Shown: positions 5,714 through 13,923 of the stretch, piece after piece
Layout: the number at the start of each line of letters is the position of its first letter
Numbering within the stretch: the first letter of the stretch is position 1
DNA from: JBLNDG01 sp050261415
Lineage (GTDB): Bacteria; Bacillota; Clostridia; Lutisporales; Lutisporaceae
NCBI GenBank assembly: GCA_050261415.1
Contig: JBLNDG010000140.1
Location: forward strand, 1 to 24,520
DNA: 24,520 nucleotides
Direction of reading: 5' to 3'
The notes under the pieces: generated by a model
Database searches by the model: none
What the model was told of the DNA's origin: nothing
The model's input: the letters and a program-made list of their open reading frames with translations, nothing else
Position numbers and translations under genes: made by a program

Positions 5714-7515
5714 GTATTACCCTCATTCCCCTTTTTATTCTTCCATCTTATAGGGTTGTCTCCTGCCCTTTTCCTGTTGGGTGTATTCAAGTAATCCGGC
5801 CTCATTTTCTGCTTCCAGATAGGCTGCCTTATGAAAATATCAGGATTCACCTTGGTTTTCGGTGCAACAGGCGAAAAGAAGGGTACGCCAAAGGATTTCA
5901 TATTGCAGGCAATAGCCCCGATAATTGTAATTCCTAAGGAAATTCCGTAAAATCCCAAAGTAGCTCCTAAGAAAATAAATATAAATCTGATAATTCGTAT
6001 AGCTAAAGACAAGGAAATATTAGGTATACAAAAGCTCCCAAGTCCTGAAACCGCTACAATTATAATCAACGCAGGACTGACAAAGCCTGCTGCAACAGCA
6101 GCCTGACCCAAAATCAATGCCCCGATAATTCCCAATGTTTGGCCTATAACACCGGGTATCCTGATTCCCCCCTCACGTATAAGCTCAAAGGCCACTTCCA
6201 TCATCAATATTTCAATTATGCTTGGAAAAGGAACATTTTCTCTTGCAGATATGATAGACGCAAGTAATGGTGTAGGAATCATCTCATCATGATAAAATGT
6301 GAGGGCAATATACATTCCCGGCAACAGCGCAGCCAGCACTACACCCAAGAATCTTATAAGCCTTAGAAATGTTCCATACTGCCAACGCAGCATTGAATCT
6401 TCGGACGTATGAAACAGATGAAAAAAAGTAACCGGAACCGAAAGGGCAAAAGGTGTACCTTCGCATATTATTACAATCTTTCCTTCCATAATAAAAGACG
6501 CTGCCCTGTCCGGTCTTTCGGTACTAATAACCTGTGGAAAAAGCATAAAAGAGTTTTCTTCTATAAGCTGCTCAATCATTCCGTCCCCTGCTATAAAATC
6601 AATATCGATATTTTTCAGCCGTTTTTTCACCTCATTAATGAGTTTCAGATTAGCTATTCCTTCCAGATATGCTACTGCACAATTAACCTTGTTCATTTTA
6701 CCTACGGGCATTATCTCGGTAACAAGGTTCTCATTTTTTATTACCCTCCTTATCAATGTAAGATTTGTACGCAGGTTTTCATTAAATGCTTCCTGCGACC
6801 CTTTAACTACTGTCTCGGTTTGTGGCTTGTCAACAGGTCTCTTTTCAAAGCCCCTGCTTTCAATTAAAAGACATTCGTCACATCCGTCAATAAACAATGC
6901 TGTAAGACCGTTTAAAACTTGAGTTGTTATTTTTTCAAGCTCTTTTATCTTCGTTACCTGATTTACCGAAATGACGTTTTTTACTATATAATCCAGAGGA
7001 CAGTCTCCGCTAAAGCTTCTGAAATATTCCGGGTTCATAAGCTGCGGAAGGATGAATTGGTTAATAACCGTCTTATCCACCATACCATCGACAAACACAA
7101 GGCAAGCTTCAATCTTTTGTGCAATATTGAAATCTCTTAAGATAATGTCCTGATTTTTAGGCATATTGAATTTCTGTTTTATGAATTCAATGTTTACAGT
7201 TAATTTCGGAGCAACCATATTATTTTTAGCAGTTTGTATACCAGGGCAATTTTGCTGTTTTTCCTGTTTTTTTGCCTTGTTCCATTCATCCACTGTCAAA
7301 GGCGGTTTATTAGCTGTTGTATTTTCGTCTTTGCCGCTACCACACGCTTTTTCCTCAATTTTCTGCCAATTTATTTGATTGTTCTCACGTTCAATACCCT
7401 CATTTTCATCTTCTAATAGTTCAAATTCGCCTTCTGGTTCTTTCGGTTCTTTATATGTAAAAAGGTTTTTAAAAGCCTTAAACAATCCAGCCAAATGAAT
7501 CGCCACCCTTGTCAC
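5710..7515 (-). CDS. gerA: Spore germination receptor subunit, GerA family, with long hydrophilic N-terminus
   Basis: 601 residues versus roughly 480-500 for typical GerAA. Residues ~105-380 are the soluble N-terminal domain; the membrane part (~385-545) begins at FLRLIRFLGVVLAALLPGMY and contains the hallmark ENVPFPSIIEILMMEVAFEL followed by IREGGIRIPG. The extra length is an acidic, low-complexity stretch (~residues 20-95), probably disordered. Start is uncertain: the listed GTG (7515) has no site, whereas TTG at 7494 has AAGGGTGG 8 nt upstream. First gene of the operon; a sigma-G promoter is expected but I see no convincing one (a weak TGTATT-17-CAATACT is present). A transposase element starts only 72 bp upstream. 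Confidence 0.93.
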   Translation of the reverse strand: MTRVAIHLAGLFKAFKNLFTYKEPKEPEGEFELLEDENEGIERENNQINWQKIEEKACGSGKDENTTANKPPLTVDEWNKAKKQEKQQNCPGIQTAKNNMVAPKLTVNIEFIKQKFNMPKNQDIILRDFNIAQKIEACLVFVDGMVDKTVINQFILPQLMNPEYFRSFSGDCPLDYIVKNVISVNQVTKIKELEKITTQVLNGLTALFIDGCDECLLIESRGFEKRPVDKPQTETVVKGSQEAFNENLRTNLTLIRRVIKNENLVTEIMPVGKMNKVNCAVAYLEGIANLKLINEVKKRLKNIDIDFIAGDGMIEQLIEENSFMLFPQVISTERPDRAASFIMEGKIVIICEGTPFALSVPVTFFHLFHTSEDSMLRWQYGTFLRLIRFLGVVLAALLPGMYIALTFYHDEMIPTPLLASIISARENVPFPSIIEILMMEVAFELIREGGIRIPGVIGQTLGIIGALILGQAAVAAGFVSPALIIIVAVSGLGSFCIPNISLSLAIRIIRFIFIFLGATLGFYGISLGITIIGAIACNMKSFGVPFFSPVAPKTKVNPDIFIRQPIWKQKMRPDYLNTPNRKRAGDNPIRWKNKKGNEGNT

Positions 7516-7586
7516 TTTATTATCTAAAGTATTGCCATTATCTTATATTCGAATACACATTTAGCCCTGATAGAACTAATAATTAT

Positions 7587-7609
7587 GTGTCAGGTACAGA
7601 ACAAAAGAA
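7587..7609 (+). repeat. Left terminal inverted repeat of element 1
   Basis: Reads GTGTCAGGTACAGAACA and continues AAAGAA. It matches the reverse complement of 8511-8533 at 22 of 23 positions; the single difference is A versus T at position 18. A partial copy of the outer end (GTGTCAGG) recurs at 7656-7663, directly before the transposase start. Confidence 0.85.
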
Positions 7610-7625
7610 CATATTAAGGTAATTA

Positions 7626-7654
7626 TTTACAATTAATACACTTTCTGATAGTAT
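7626..7654 (+). promoter_or_regulatory. Putative promoter of transposase copy 1
   Basis: TTTACA (7626-7631), a 17-nt spacer, and TAGTAT (7649-7654) preceded by TGA, which gives an extended -10. It lies 22 nt before the inferred TTG start and inside the element. Confidence 0.5.
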
Positions 7655-7675
7655 TGTGTCAGGGGGTGTATTATT

Positions 7676-8509
7676 TTGGCGAGGGATTAGAGAGAAGAGT
7701 ATAAGGGTGGAATATATCATGTAATAGCAAGAGGAAACAACAAGGAATACATATTCAAAGAGAGCATAGATAAGGGATATTTGCTAAAGCTCTTTAAAGA
7801 CAATATGGAGGGTATGAATTACAAGCTTTATGGATATGTGCTAATGGATAACCACTACCACCTGATTCTGCAAGTCTTTGGAAAAAAGCTGCAGGAGATA
7901 ATGCATCAGGTAAACAATAAATACAGTAAATACTTCAATTATAAATATAAAAGAGTAGGACATGTATTTCAAGGAAGATACAAAGCGATATTGGTACAGG
8001 ATGAGAGGTATTTATTAAGTTTGGTCAGATATATACACCAAAATCCGATAAAAGCGGGGATGTGTAAAACAATCGAAGAATACAAGTGGAGCAGTGATAT
8101 ATTTTATAGAGCAGGCAGAAATGGGTTTATATGTACCGATGTATTATTGGACATGCTTTCAAGTGATAGAAAAGAAGCTATAAATAAATATAGAGAATAT
8201 ATGCAGCAGGAAGAAGAGACAGACTATGATAATATAAAGGTATTGGGAGAAGAAGCATACCAGATAATGTGCAGCACAAGGACAAGGATAGAACAGAAAA
8301 AAAGGCTGGATGAAATATTGATAGATCAAGGGCTGAGCCAGGAACAGTATGAATTGGTGAAGCAAGGAAGTAGGAGAAGAGATTTGACGGAATATAAGGT
8401 GAATTATGCTAGAGAAGCAATAAAGTTAAACTATACACACAAAGAGATAGGGACAAATATATGCGTTTCAGACGCAGCAGTAAGGAATCTGTTAAACAGA
8501 TTTAAATAA
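7676..8509 (+). pseudogene. REP-associated Y1 transposase with premature TAG
   Basis: Aligned to copy 2, the natural start is TTG 7676 with AGGGGG 9 nt upstream. Codon 5 is TAG (7688-7690) where copy 2 has TGG (Trp); the frame then continues without interruption as REEYKGGIYHVIARGNN to the stop at 8507. The first usable in-frame start after the TAG is TTG 7781, which would delete the first beta strand of the Y1 fold. Retained features are the HUH motif DNHYHLIL, the tyrosine-rich catalytic helix QVNNKYSKYFNYKYKR, HVFQGRYKA, YIHQNPIKAG and a C-terminal helix-turn-helix (HKEIGTNICVSDAAVRNLL). Without readthrough or suppression the protein is very probably inactive. The lesion is recent, as no other damage is visible. 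Confidence 0.85.
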
Positions 8510-8510
8510 G

Positions 8511-8533
8511 TTCTTATGTTCTGTACCTGACAC
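8511..8533 (-). repeat. Right terminal inverted repeat of element 1
   Basis: TTCTTATGTTCTGTACCTGA followed by CAC. It is the inverted partner of 7587-7609 and starts 1 nt after the transposase TAA. Confidence 0.85.
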
Positions 8534-8536
8534 CAT

Positions 8537-8565
8537 TAATGGAAAGGACGCTGTCCTTTCCATTA
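8537..8565. repeat. Perfect 13-bp hairpin next to element 1
   Basis: TAATGGAAAGGAC (8537-8549) and GTCCTTTCCATTA (8553-8565) are exact reverse complements with a 3-nt loop (GCT), starting 3 nt outside the right inverted repeat. Neither strand has a following T tract. It may be a REP-like palindrome recognised by the transposase, or the 3' end of the transporter operon mRNA. A weaker bulged stem (AGGAAGGGAA 8570-8579 with TTCCCTCCT 8592-8600) follows. Confidence 0.7.
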
Positions 8566-8600
8566 TGAGAGGAAGGGAAGATTATTTAATTTTCCCTCCT

Positions 8601-8620
8601 ACTTGATTATACTTGATTAT
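8601..8620. repeat. Tandem 10-bp repeat over the NIF3 stop codon
   Basis: ACTTGATTAT occurs twice head to tail; the second copy contains the TAA stop of the minus-strand gene. Confidence 0.5.
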
Positions 8621-9429
8621 ATTATACCGTTAATCCCCGTAACTTCAACACCTGCAGATCTGAGCCTGCTTATGAATGGATTTATTCCTGCGCAATCACT
8701 GGCGATATGGCCGGTCACAATAAGATTGCCCTTATTTTCTTTTTTTAGCCTTACATAATCAGGATAAGCAATGTGAATATATATTACTGTATTTATTCCT
8801 GATTCATAGCAAGTATTTGCAACGTCATATCCGCCATTTGTATAAGCTCCGTGGGCGACCAGCGTTTTTCCCGCTTTACTGCTCTCATTGCCTGCCAATA
8901 TTTCGATTTTTGTTCTTGCCCTTTTAAAATCAGGAATTTGGTATAGGCCTTCCACTATTTCGGTTAATGCCGCATCGGGATTTTTCACCAAAACCTCATC
9001 AACTGCATTCTGCATCAGGTTTCTTCCTATTTCATCAAGAGGCTGATGGATATTCATCAGTGGCATATCAAGAAGCTTTGCCACTGATACGACATCATCA
9101 TAGTTCTTTGAACCGGCGGCTATCCTGAGAGAATCATATTTCTCTGCAACGGCTTTTTTTGCCGATTCCTCAGGTACTCCGGCCCTCATCATAATGCCTA
9201 TGGTATCTTTAAATACATTGAACCCTTTGGTTGAAGCAGCCAGGGGATGATGGGCTATAACCGCGTCATAGCCCAGGTTTTTGGCCATATAAATGTCGGA
9301 ATTGCTGATGTCAATGCCGAATAATACTTTTTTTATGTTGCTGCCTTCAATATATATTTCCGAATCATCCGGTATATGGTTGAAGCCGGACATTTCAAGA
9401 GCCAGATTCATTATATCCGTTGTATTCAT
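8617..9429 (-). CDS. NIF3/DUF34-family dinuclear-metal protein in the peptide-transporter operon
   Basis: 270 residues with the family's metal ligands at the two ends: AHHPLA (His60-His61) and GHIASD (His241, Asp245), which come together to bind two metal ions in the toroidal hexamer of NIF3-like proteins (COG0327). There is no PII-like insert, so this is the short form. The biochemical role of the family is unsettled; GTP cyclohydrolase type 2 annotations are homology-based. The start is supported by AGGAG 7 nt upstream. It begins 4 nt after the dppF-like gene and is the last gene of the operon, suggesting it processes or responds to the imported substrate (inference). Confidence 0.85.
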   Translation of the reverse strand: MNTTDIMNLALEMSGFNHIPDDSEIYIEGSNIKKVLFGIDISNSDIYMAKNLGYDAVIAHHPLAASTKGFNVFKDTIGIMMRAGVPEESAKKAVAEKYDSLRIAAGSKNYDDVVSVAKLLDMPLMNIHQPLDEIGRNLMQNAVDEVLVKNPDAALTEIVEGLYQIPDFKRARTKIEILAGNESSKAGKTLVAHGAYTNGGYDVANTCYESGINTVIYIHIAYPDYVRLKKENKGNLIVTGHIASDCAGINPFISRLRSAGVEVTGINGII

Positions 9430-9433
9430 TTTA

Positions 9434-10399
9434 TCATCTCCTATTATGACAGGCCACTGAATGGCCGTTTCCTATATCAATCAGTTCAGGTTCGGTTTCT
9501 TCGCATACAGCTGTTTTCTGCGAACATCTCTTATAAAATCTGCAGCCTCTTGGAATATCGATTGGGCTGGGAACATCGCCTTCAAGTTTTACGCGTGTAC
9601 GCTTTACTTCGGGATTGGGAACCGGTATTGCCGAAAGAAGCGCTGCTGTATAAGGATGCAGAGGGTTCATGAATAATTCCTTCTTTGAAGCCATTTCAAC
9701 TATTTTCCCAAGATACATGACTGCAAGGGTGTCACTGATATGCTTTTCCACAGCCATGTTGTGAGCTATGAATATATATGTAAGATTGAACTTGGCCTGA
9801 ATATCCTGGAGCAAATTTATTATCTGGGCTTGTATGGATACATCCAATGCCGATACTGCTTCGTCGCATATAATGAGCTTCGGGTTGCAGGCGAGAGCTC
9901 TCGCAATACCTATCCTCTGTCTCTGTCCTCCGCTGAACTCGTTGGGGTATCTGTAATAATACCGGCTGTTGAGGCCTACTTCATTAAGAAGGTTAAATAT
10001 GATTTCCTGTTTTTCCTTGCCTTTTGCGATTTTGTGTATGTCAATAGCCCTACCTATTATCTCGCCGGCTGTAAGTCTTGGATTTAAAGACGCATAGGGG
10101 TCCTGGAATATTATCTGCATATCCTTCCTTTTTCTTCGCAGGGACTCCTTATCCAGGCTTGTAAAATCCTGTCCGTCTACGATTATTTTACCTGATGTGG
10201 GTTCATACAGCCTTAGAATTGTTCTGCCGATTGTGGATTTACCACAGCCGGATTCGCCGACAAGGCCCAGTGTTTCTCCGTTTCTCACATTAAAGGATAC
10301 TCCGTCAACGGCTTTCACATAATTAACTGTTTTTGAAAAGAATCCTTTTTTTATGGGGAAGTATTTTTTTAAATCCTCCACTTGGAGCAAATATTCCAT
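9434..10399 (-). CDS. dppF: Dipeptide/oligopeptide ABC transporter ATP-binding protein, DppF/OppF type
   Basis: 321-residue ATPase. Visible in order: Walker A GESGCGKST, Q-loop FQDPYASLNP, signature SGGQRQR, Walker B LIICDEAVSALD and the H-loop IAHN. The C-terminal oligopeptide-transporter tail holds the usual cysteine cluster (GCRFYKRC, then VCEE and VACH), which can bind an iron-sulfur cluster in family members. It couples ATP hydrolysis to import on the cytoplasmic face as a heterodimer with the preceding DppD-type subunit. Its ATG directly follows the upstream stop with no gap. Confidence 0.93.
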   Translation of the reverse strand: MEYLLQVEDLKKYFPIKKGFFSKTVNYVKAVDGVSFNVRNGETLGLVGESGCGKSTIGRTILRLYEPTSGKIIVDGQDFTSLDKESLRRKRKDMQIIFQDPYASLNPRLTAGEIIGRAIDIHKIAKGKEKQEIIFNLLNEVGLNSRYYYRYPNEFSGGQRQRIGIARALACNPKLIICDEAVSALDVSIQAQIINLLQDIQAKFNLTYIFIAHNMAVEKHISDTLAVMYLGKIVEMASKKELFMNPLHPYTAALLSAIPVPNPEVKRTRVKLEGDVPSPIDIPRGCRFYKRCSQKTAVCEETEPELIDIGNGHSVACHNRR

Positions 10400-11377
10400 C
10401 TAATCACGCTCCTTATCTGAATATAAGAAGCACCGGACTGAGCGGCCGCCGATATCAGCCAGGGAGGGCTCCTTCGTACGGCATATTTCCTTTGACTCGC
10501 TGCACCTTGAAGCAAACCTGCAGCCTGTAAAGTGCTCCATGAGGTTTGGAAGAGTGCCTGCTATGGATTTCAGCCTCTTTTCCTCACTGTCGATCTTTGG
10601 TATTGAGTCCATAAGTCCCTTGGTATAAGGATGCAGAGGTGAAGAAAAAAGGCTCCGTATACCGGCATATTCCATTATTTTGCCTGCATACATTACGATG
10701 ACTTTATCTGCTACACCGGCTACCACGCCAAGGTCATGGGTTATTATCATGACAGACATATTGAACCTGCTCTTTATATCCGATATAAGCTCAAGAATCT
10801 GTGCTTGAATGGTAACATCCAGGGCCGTGGTAGGCTCATCCGCTATGAGCAGATCAGGCTGGCAGGATAGGGCCATGGCTATCATGACCCTCTGCCTCAT
10901 GCCTCCGCTCATCTGATGAGGATAATCGGCTATCCTCTTTTCGGGGGAAGGGATTCCTACAAGCTTAAGCATTTCAATAGTCTTGTCACGGGCCTCTTTT
11001 TTGGAGGACTTCTGATGAAGCATTATAGACTCCATTATCTGGTTGCCTACTGTAAACAGGGGGTTAAGAGAGGTCATGGGATCCTGGAATATCATTGCTA
11101 TCTTGTTGCCCCTGATTTTTTGCATTTCCTGTTCCTTCTTGGAAAGTATATCCTCACCGTTAAAAAGTATGGTACCCTCTTTTATCTTTCCCGGAGGATC
11201 AGGTATGAGCCTCATTATGGAGCGGGCAGTAACGCTTTTGCCGCTGCCAGACTCCCCTACTATCCCCAGGGTTTCGCCTTTTCCTATTGAGAAGCTTACT
11301 CCATCGACTGCGGGTAATACTCCGTCTACTGTATAGAAATATGTTTTCAAATCCTTTACTTCAAGGAGTGCACTCAT
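10400..11377 (-). CDS. dppD: Dipeptide/oligopeptide ABC transporter ATP-binding protein, DppD/OppD type
   Basis: 325-residue ATPase with Walker A GESGSGKSV, Q-loop FQDPMTSLNP, signature SGGMRQR, Walker B LLIADEPTTALD and ITHDLG. The C-terminal tail carries the cysteine set GCRFASRC, ICRT and VRCF as in the partner subunit. It starts 11 nt after the binding-protein gene and abuts dppF. Length and motifs are normal. Confidence 0.93.
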   Translation of the reverse strand: MSALLEVKDLKTYFYTVDGVLPAVDGVSFSIGKGETLGIVGESGSGKSVTARSIMRLIPDPPGKIKEGTILFNGEDILSKKEQEMQKIRGNKIAMIFQDPMTSLNPLFTVGNQIMESIMLHQKSSKKEARDKTIEMLKLVGIPSPEKRIADYPHQMSGGMRQRVMIAMALSCQPDLLIADEPTTALDVTIQAQILELISDIKSRFNMSVMIITHDLGVVAGVADKVIVMYAGKIMEYAGIRSLFSSPLHPYTKGLMDSIPKIDSEEKRLKSIAGTLPNLMEHFTGCRFASRCSESKEICRTKEPSLADIGGRSVRCFLYSDKERD

Positions 11378-11388
11378 AATAACATCAC

Positions 11389-12951
11389 CTATTCTCTGTA
11401 AGCTTTAGTAAGCCTGAATTCACCATTTGCCTCAAAGGCTATATCCTTTATATCCTTTCTTGCTGCCAGAACCACGCTTTCATGGAACATCGGCACCCAT
11501 GCGACGTCGTTTGTAAACTTTATGTTTGCTTCCCTAAGGTATCCTTCCCTTTCCTTCTGGTCTACAGTAACTCTTGTCTTCATAATCAGCTCATCCATTT
11601 CAGGCTTGTTGTATCTTGCGTAGTTGGAAGCGCCTATATTTTTCGAGTAGAACATCGGATAAAGCAGCTCTTCTCCGTCACCTGTCACATTCATCCAGCC
11701 GTTCAGGTACATATCCTGTTTTCCTGATTTGACATATGCAAGGAAGGATGCCCAGTCAATAACATTAAGCTCTACATTAATACCGATTTCCTTAAGCTGG
11801 GCCTGTATAAACGGAGCCATTTTCATGTAAACATCGGTATTTCCTACGGTAAGTGTTGTATTGAAGCCATTGGGGTAGCCTGCTTCACTGAGAAGCTGCT
11901 TTGCCTTGGTCAGGTCATAATCATATCCGTGCTGTTCAACTTCTTCATTGTAGCCTATGAGCTTCGGGCCTATTATACCTCTGGACTTATAGGCAAGCCC
12001 GTTTAGAGTGCTTATGTATGAATCCCTGTCAATAGCATAGGATATGGCTTGTCGTACCTTCAAATTGTCAAAGGGTTTTTTCTCAAAGTTGAAGCCTATA
12101 TATCTTGTCGGATTCCCTTGAATTTGCGTAATCACTATATCCGGATTGTTCTTTAATCTATCCAGGTGCTCCGGCGGCACGTTAACCATGAAATCCGCTT
12201 CGCCGTTTTCTACCATTGTTACTGCAGTAGCCATTTCAGGAACAACCTTGTATATGATGTTGTCGAACTTTGGTGCGCCCTGCCAGTAGTTCTCATTCTT
12301 TACAAGCTCTATATGATCTCCGGATACCCATTCCTTGAATATATAAGGGCCGGTACCGGCATTTGTGGCATCGCGGTTTATATCACCGGCTTTGTCAGCA
12401 GCCGGATTTACTATTGAAAGATTGTCGTGGGCCAGTGCTGTAAGCATTATTCCGTATGGTTCCTTGGTATGAAGTACTACAGTGTATTCGTCGGGAGTCT
12501 CTATTTTATCAACTGATTTCAACAGGCTTGCCCTCGGTGAAGCGGTTTTTGGATCAAGTATTTTCTCAAAGGTATATTTGACCGCTTCCGAGGTAAATGG
12601 AGAGCCATCCTGGAATTTTATATCCTTTTTCAGCTTGATAATCCAAGTGTTTTCATCAGGGTTCTCAAAGGATTCCGCAAGCAGGGGTTTAACTTTGCCG
12701 GTCTGGGGATCCTTCATGAACAATGTTTCATATATGCTTCGCAGTACATTGCTGGACGCTGAGTCATTTGTAATTATGGGAGATACTCCTACGGCATCAG
12801 TCATTGATACGTAGGTCAGGGTTTGTTTTTTGACTTCCTGCGGCTGTTCCTTTACCTCCCCTGTTGCTGATGTGCTTGGAGCTCCGCAGCCTGCCAATAC
12901 TGAGGCTGTGAAGACAAACATAACCAATGCAGCTAAAACTCTTTTTTTCAT
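11389..12951 (-). CDS. Peptide ABC transporter substrate-binding lipoprotein (family 5)
   Basis: 520 residues. The signal peptide MKKRVLAALVMFVFTASVLA ends in lipobox LAGC, placing the lipidated Cys at residue 22. A Ser/Thr/Glu-rich linker follows, then the SBP family-5 fold with typical segments such as NPDENTWIIKLKKDIKFQDG and VRQAISYAIDRD. It captures peptides, or related ligands such as nickel chelates or glycosides, outside the membrane; the exact ligand cannot be read. ATG 12951 is preferred over the in-frame upstream start at 12969 because GAGGAGGAG lies directly upstream of it. It sits between the permease and ATPase genes; a 6-bp hairpin (12988-13004) in the gap may tune mRNA levels. 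Confidence 0.9.
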   Translation of the reverse strand: MKKRVLAALVMFVFTASVLAGCGAPSTSATGEVKEQPQEVKKQTLTYVSMTDAVGVSPIITNDSASSNVLRSIYETLFMKDPQTGKVKPLLAESFENPDENTWIIKLKKDIKFQDGSPFTSEAVKYTFEKILDPKTASPRASLLKSVDKIETPDEYTVVLHTKEPYGIMLTALAHDNLSIVNPAADKAGDINRDATNAGTGPYIFKEWVSGDHIELVKNENYWQGAPKFDNIIYKVVPEMATAVTMVENGEADFMVNVPPEHLDRLKNNPDIVITQIQGNPTRYIGFNFEKKPFDNLKVRQAISYAIDRDSYISTLNGLAYKSRGIIGPKLIGYNEEVEQHGYDYDLTKAKQLLSEAGYPNGFNTTLTVGNTDVYMKMAPFIQAQLKEIGINVELNVIDWASFLAYVKSGKQDMYLNGWMNVTGDGEELLYPMFYSKNIGASNYARYNKPEMDELIMKTRVTVDQKEREGYLREANIKFTNDVAWVPMFHESVVLAARKDIKDIAFEANGEFRLTKAYRE

Positions 12952-13007
12952 TTTTACTCTCCTCCTCATTTATTTGAATCATTATTAAGCAATTATTTAT
13001 TGCTGTT

Positions 13008-13910
13008 CTACATCGTATTTTTAAGATTAGGGTCTAAAGCGTCCCTGAGGCCATCACCAATGGAATTGAAGCCGAAAACAACGATTATAATGGCAAATCC
13101 GGGTATCAAGGTAAGGTGTGGAGCCTGGTATATGAAATTCCTTCCGGTAGCTGTCATGGCGCCCCATTCCGCCGACGGGGGCTGGGCTCCGAGCCCCAGG
13201 AAACTCAGTGTGGCTGCCGATAGTATCGCTGTGGCCAGTCTCATAGTTGCATATACTATTATTGGCGATATGCAATTTGGGAGTATTTCACGGAATATTA
13301 TATTCATGTCTGTTTCACCAAGGGCTTTTGCAGCTGTAACATAATCCATTTCCTTGATATAAAGGACTGTACTTCTTACAACCCTGGCCAGGGTAGGAAC
13401 AGACCATATACCTATCGCAATTATTACATTTATTATGCCGGGACCCAGTATTGACACTATTGCAAGTGCCAGCAGCACACCGGGAAAGGCAAGCAGTATA
13501 TCTATTATTCTCATGATAATACCGTCCAGCTTTGGATAATAACCCGCCGATAATCCGAGTATCACTCCGAAAACAAGGCCAAAGGCAACCGACGAGAATC
13601 CTACCAGCAGGGAAATTCTTGCGCCGTAAATGAGCCTGCTCAAAAGATCCCTTCCATACTCATCTGTACCAAGAATATGACCTGGTGCGCCGACTTTAAA
13701 GAGCCTGATCCCAAGATCCTGCTTGTAAGGATCATAAGGTGCAATAATTGGGGCGAAAATAGCTACAGCTATTACTGCTGTTATTATCACAAGGCCTGTC
13801 ATAGCCATTTTGCTTCTCTTTATCCTTTTCCACAGCTCCCGCAGCGGATTTCGTGCGTCATGCTCAAGGACAGTGTTTTTTTCAGCTTGTTGTAAACCGC
13901 ATTCACTCAT
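13008..13910 (-). CDS. dppC: Peptide ABC transporter permease, DppC/OppC type
   Basis: 300 residues with a cytoplasmic N-terminal extension and first segment typical of OppC_N (AMTGLVIITAVIAVAIFAPI), then GTDEYGRDLLSRLIYGARIS and five further membrane segments. The cytoplasmic EAA-type coupling loop is AKALGETDMNIIFREILPN. It pairs with the DppB-type permease to form the channel. The gap to dppB is 13 nt. Confidence 0.93.
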   Translation of the reverse strand: MSECGLQQAEKNTVLEHDARNPLRELWKRIKRSKMAMTGLVIITAVIAVAIFAPIIAPYDPYKQDLGIRLFKVGAPGHILGTDEYGRDLLSRLIYGARISLLVGFSSVAFGLVFGVILGLSAGYYPKLDGIIMRIIDILLAFPGVLLALAIVSILGPGIINVIIAIGIWSVPTLARVVRSTVLYIKEMDYVTAAKALGETDMNIIFREILPNCISPIIVYATMRLATAILSAATLSFLGLGAQPPSAEWGAMTATGRNFIYQAPHLTLIPGFAIIIVVFGFNSIGDGLRDALDPNLKNTM

Positions 13911-13923
13911 ATCAGCACCTCCA

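Larger units (their letters stand above)
7587..8533 (+). mobile_element. REP-type (Y1/HUH) transposase element, copy 1, inactivated
   Basis: 947 bp bounded by 23-bp inverted repeats (22/23 match) and containing one transposase reading frame that fills it. The outer ends read GTGTCAGG. The right repeat begins 1 nt after the transposase stop codon. No target-site duplication is visible at the ends, as expected for Y1-type enzymes. It lies between the gerA start and the end of the peptide-transporter operon. The architecture matches copy 2 (17531-18539), though the repeat arm sequences differ. Confidence 0.75.

Noticed and set aside
6409..6922. Plus-strand frames (152 and 94 codons) inside gerA
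   Set aside because: Antisense shadows of a well-supported gerA coding sequence; rich in Phe/Cys/Tyr as expected for such shadows.
7516..7586. Sigma-G promoter for gerA
   Set aside because: TGTATT-17-CAATACT has roughly the right spacing but the -10 does not fit the CATnnTA pattern well enough to call.
9376..10087. Plus-strand frames inside dppF and NIF3 genes
   Set aside because: Opposite strand of strongly conserved ATPase and metal-protein genes; no ribosome sites.
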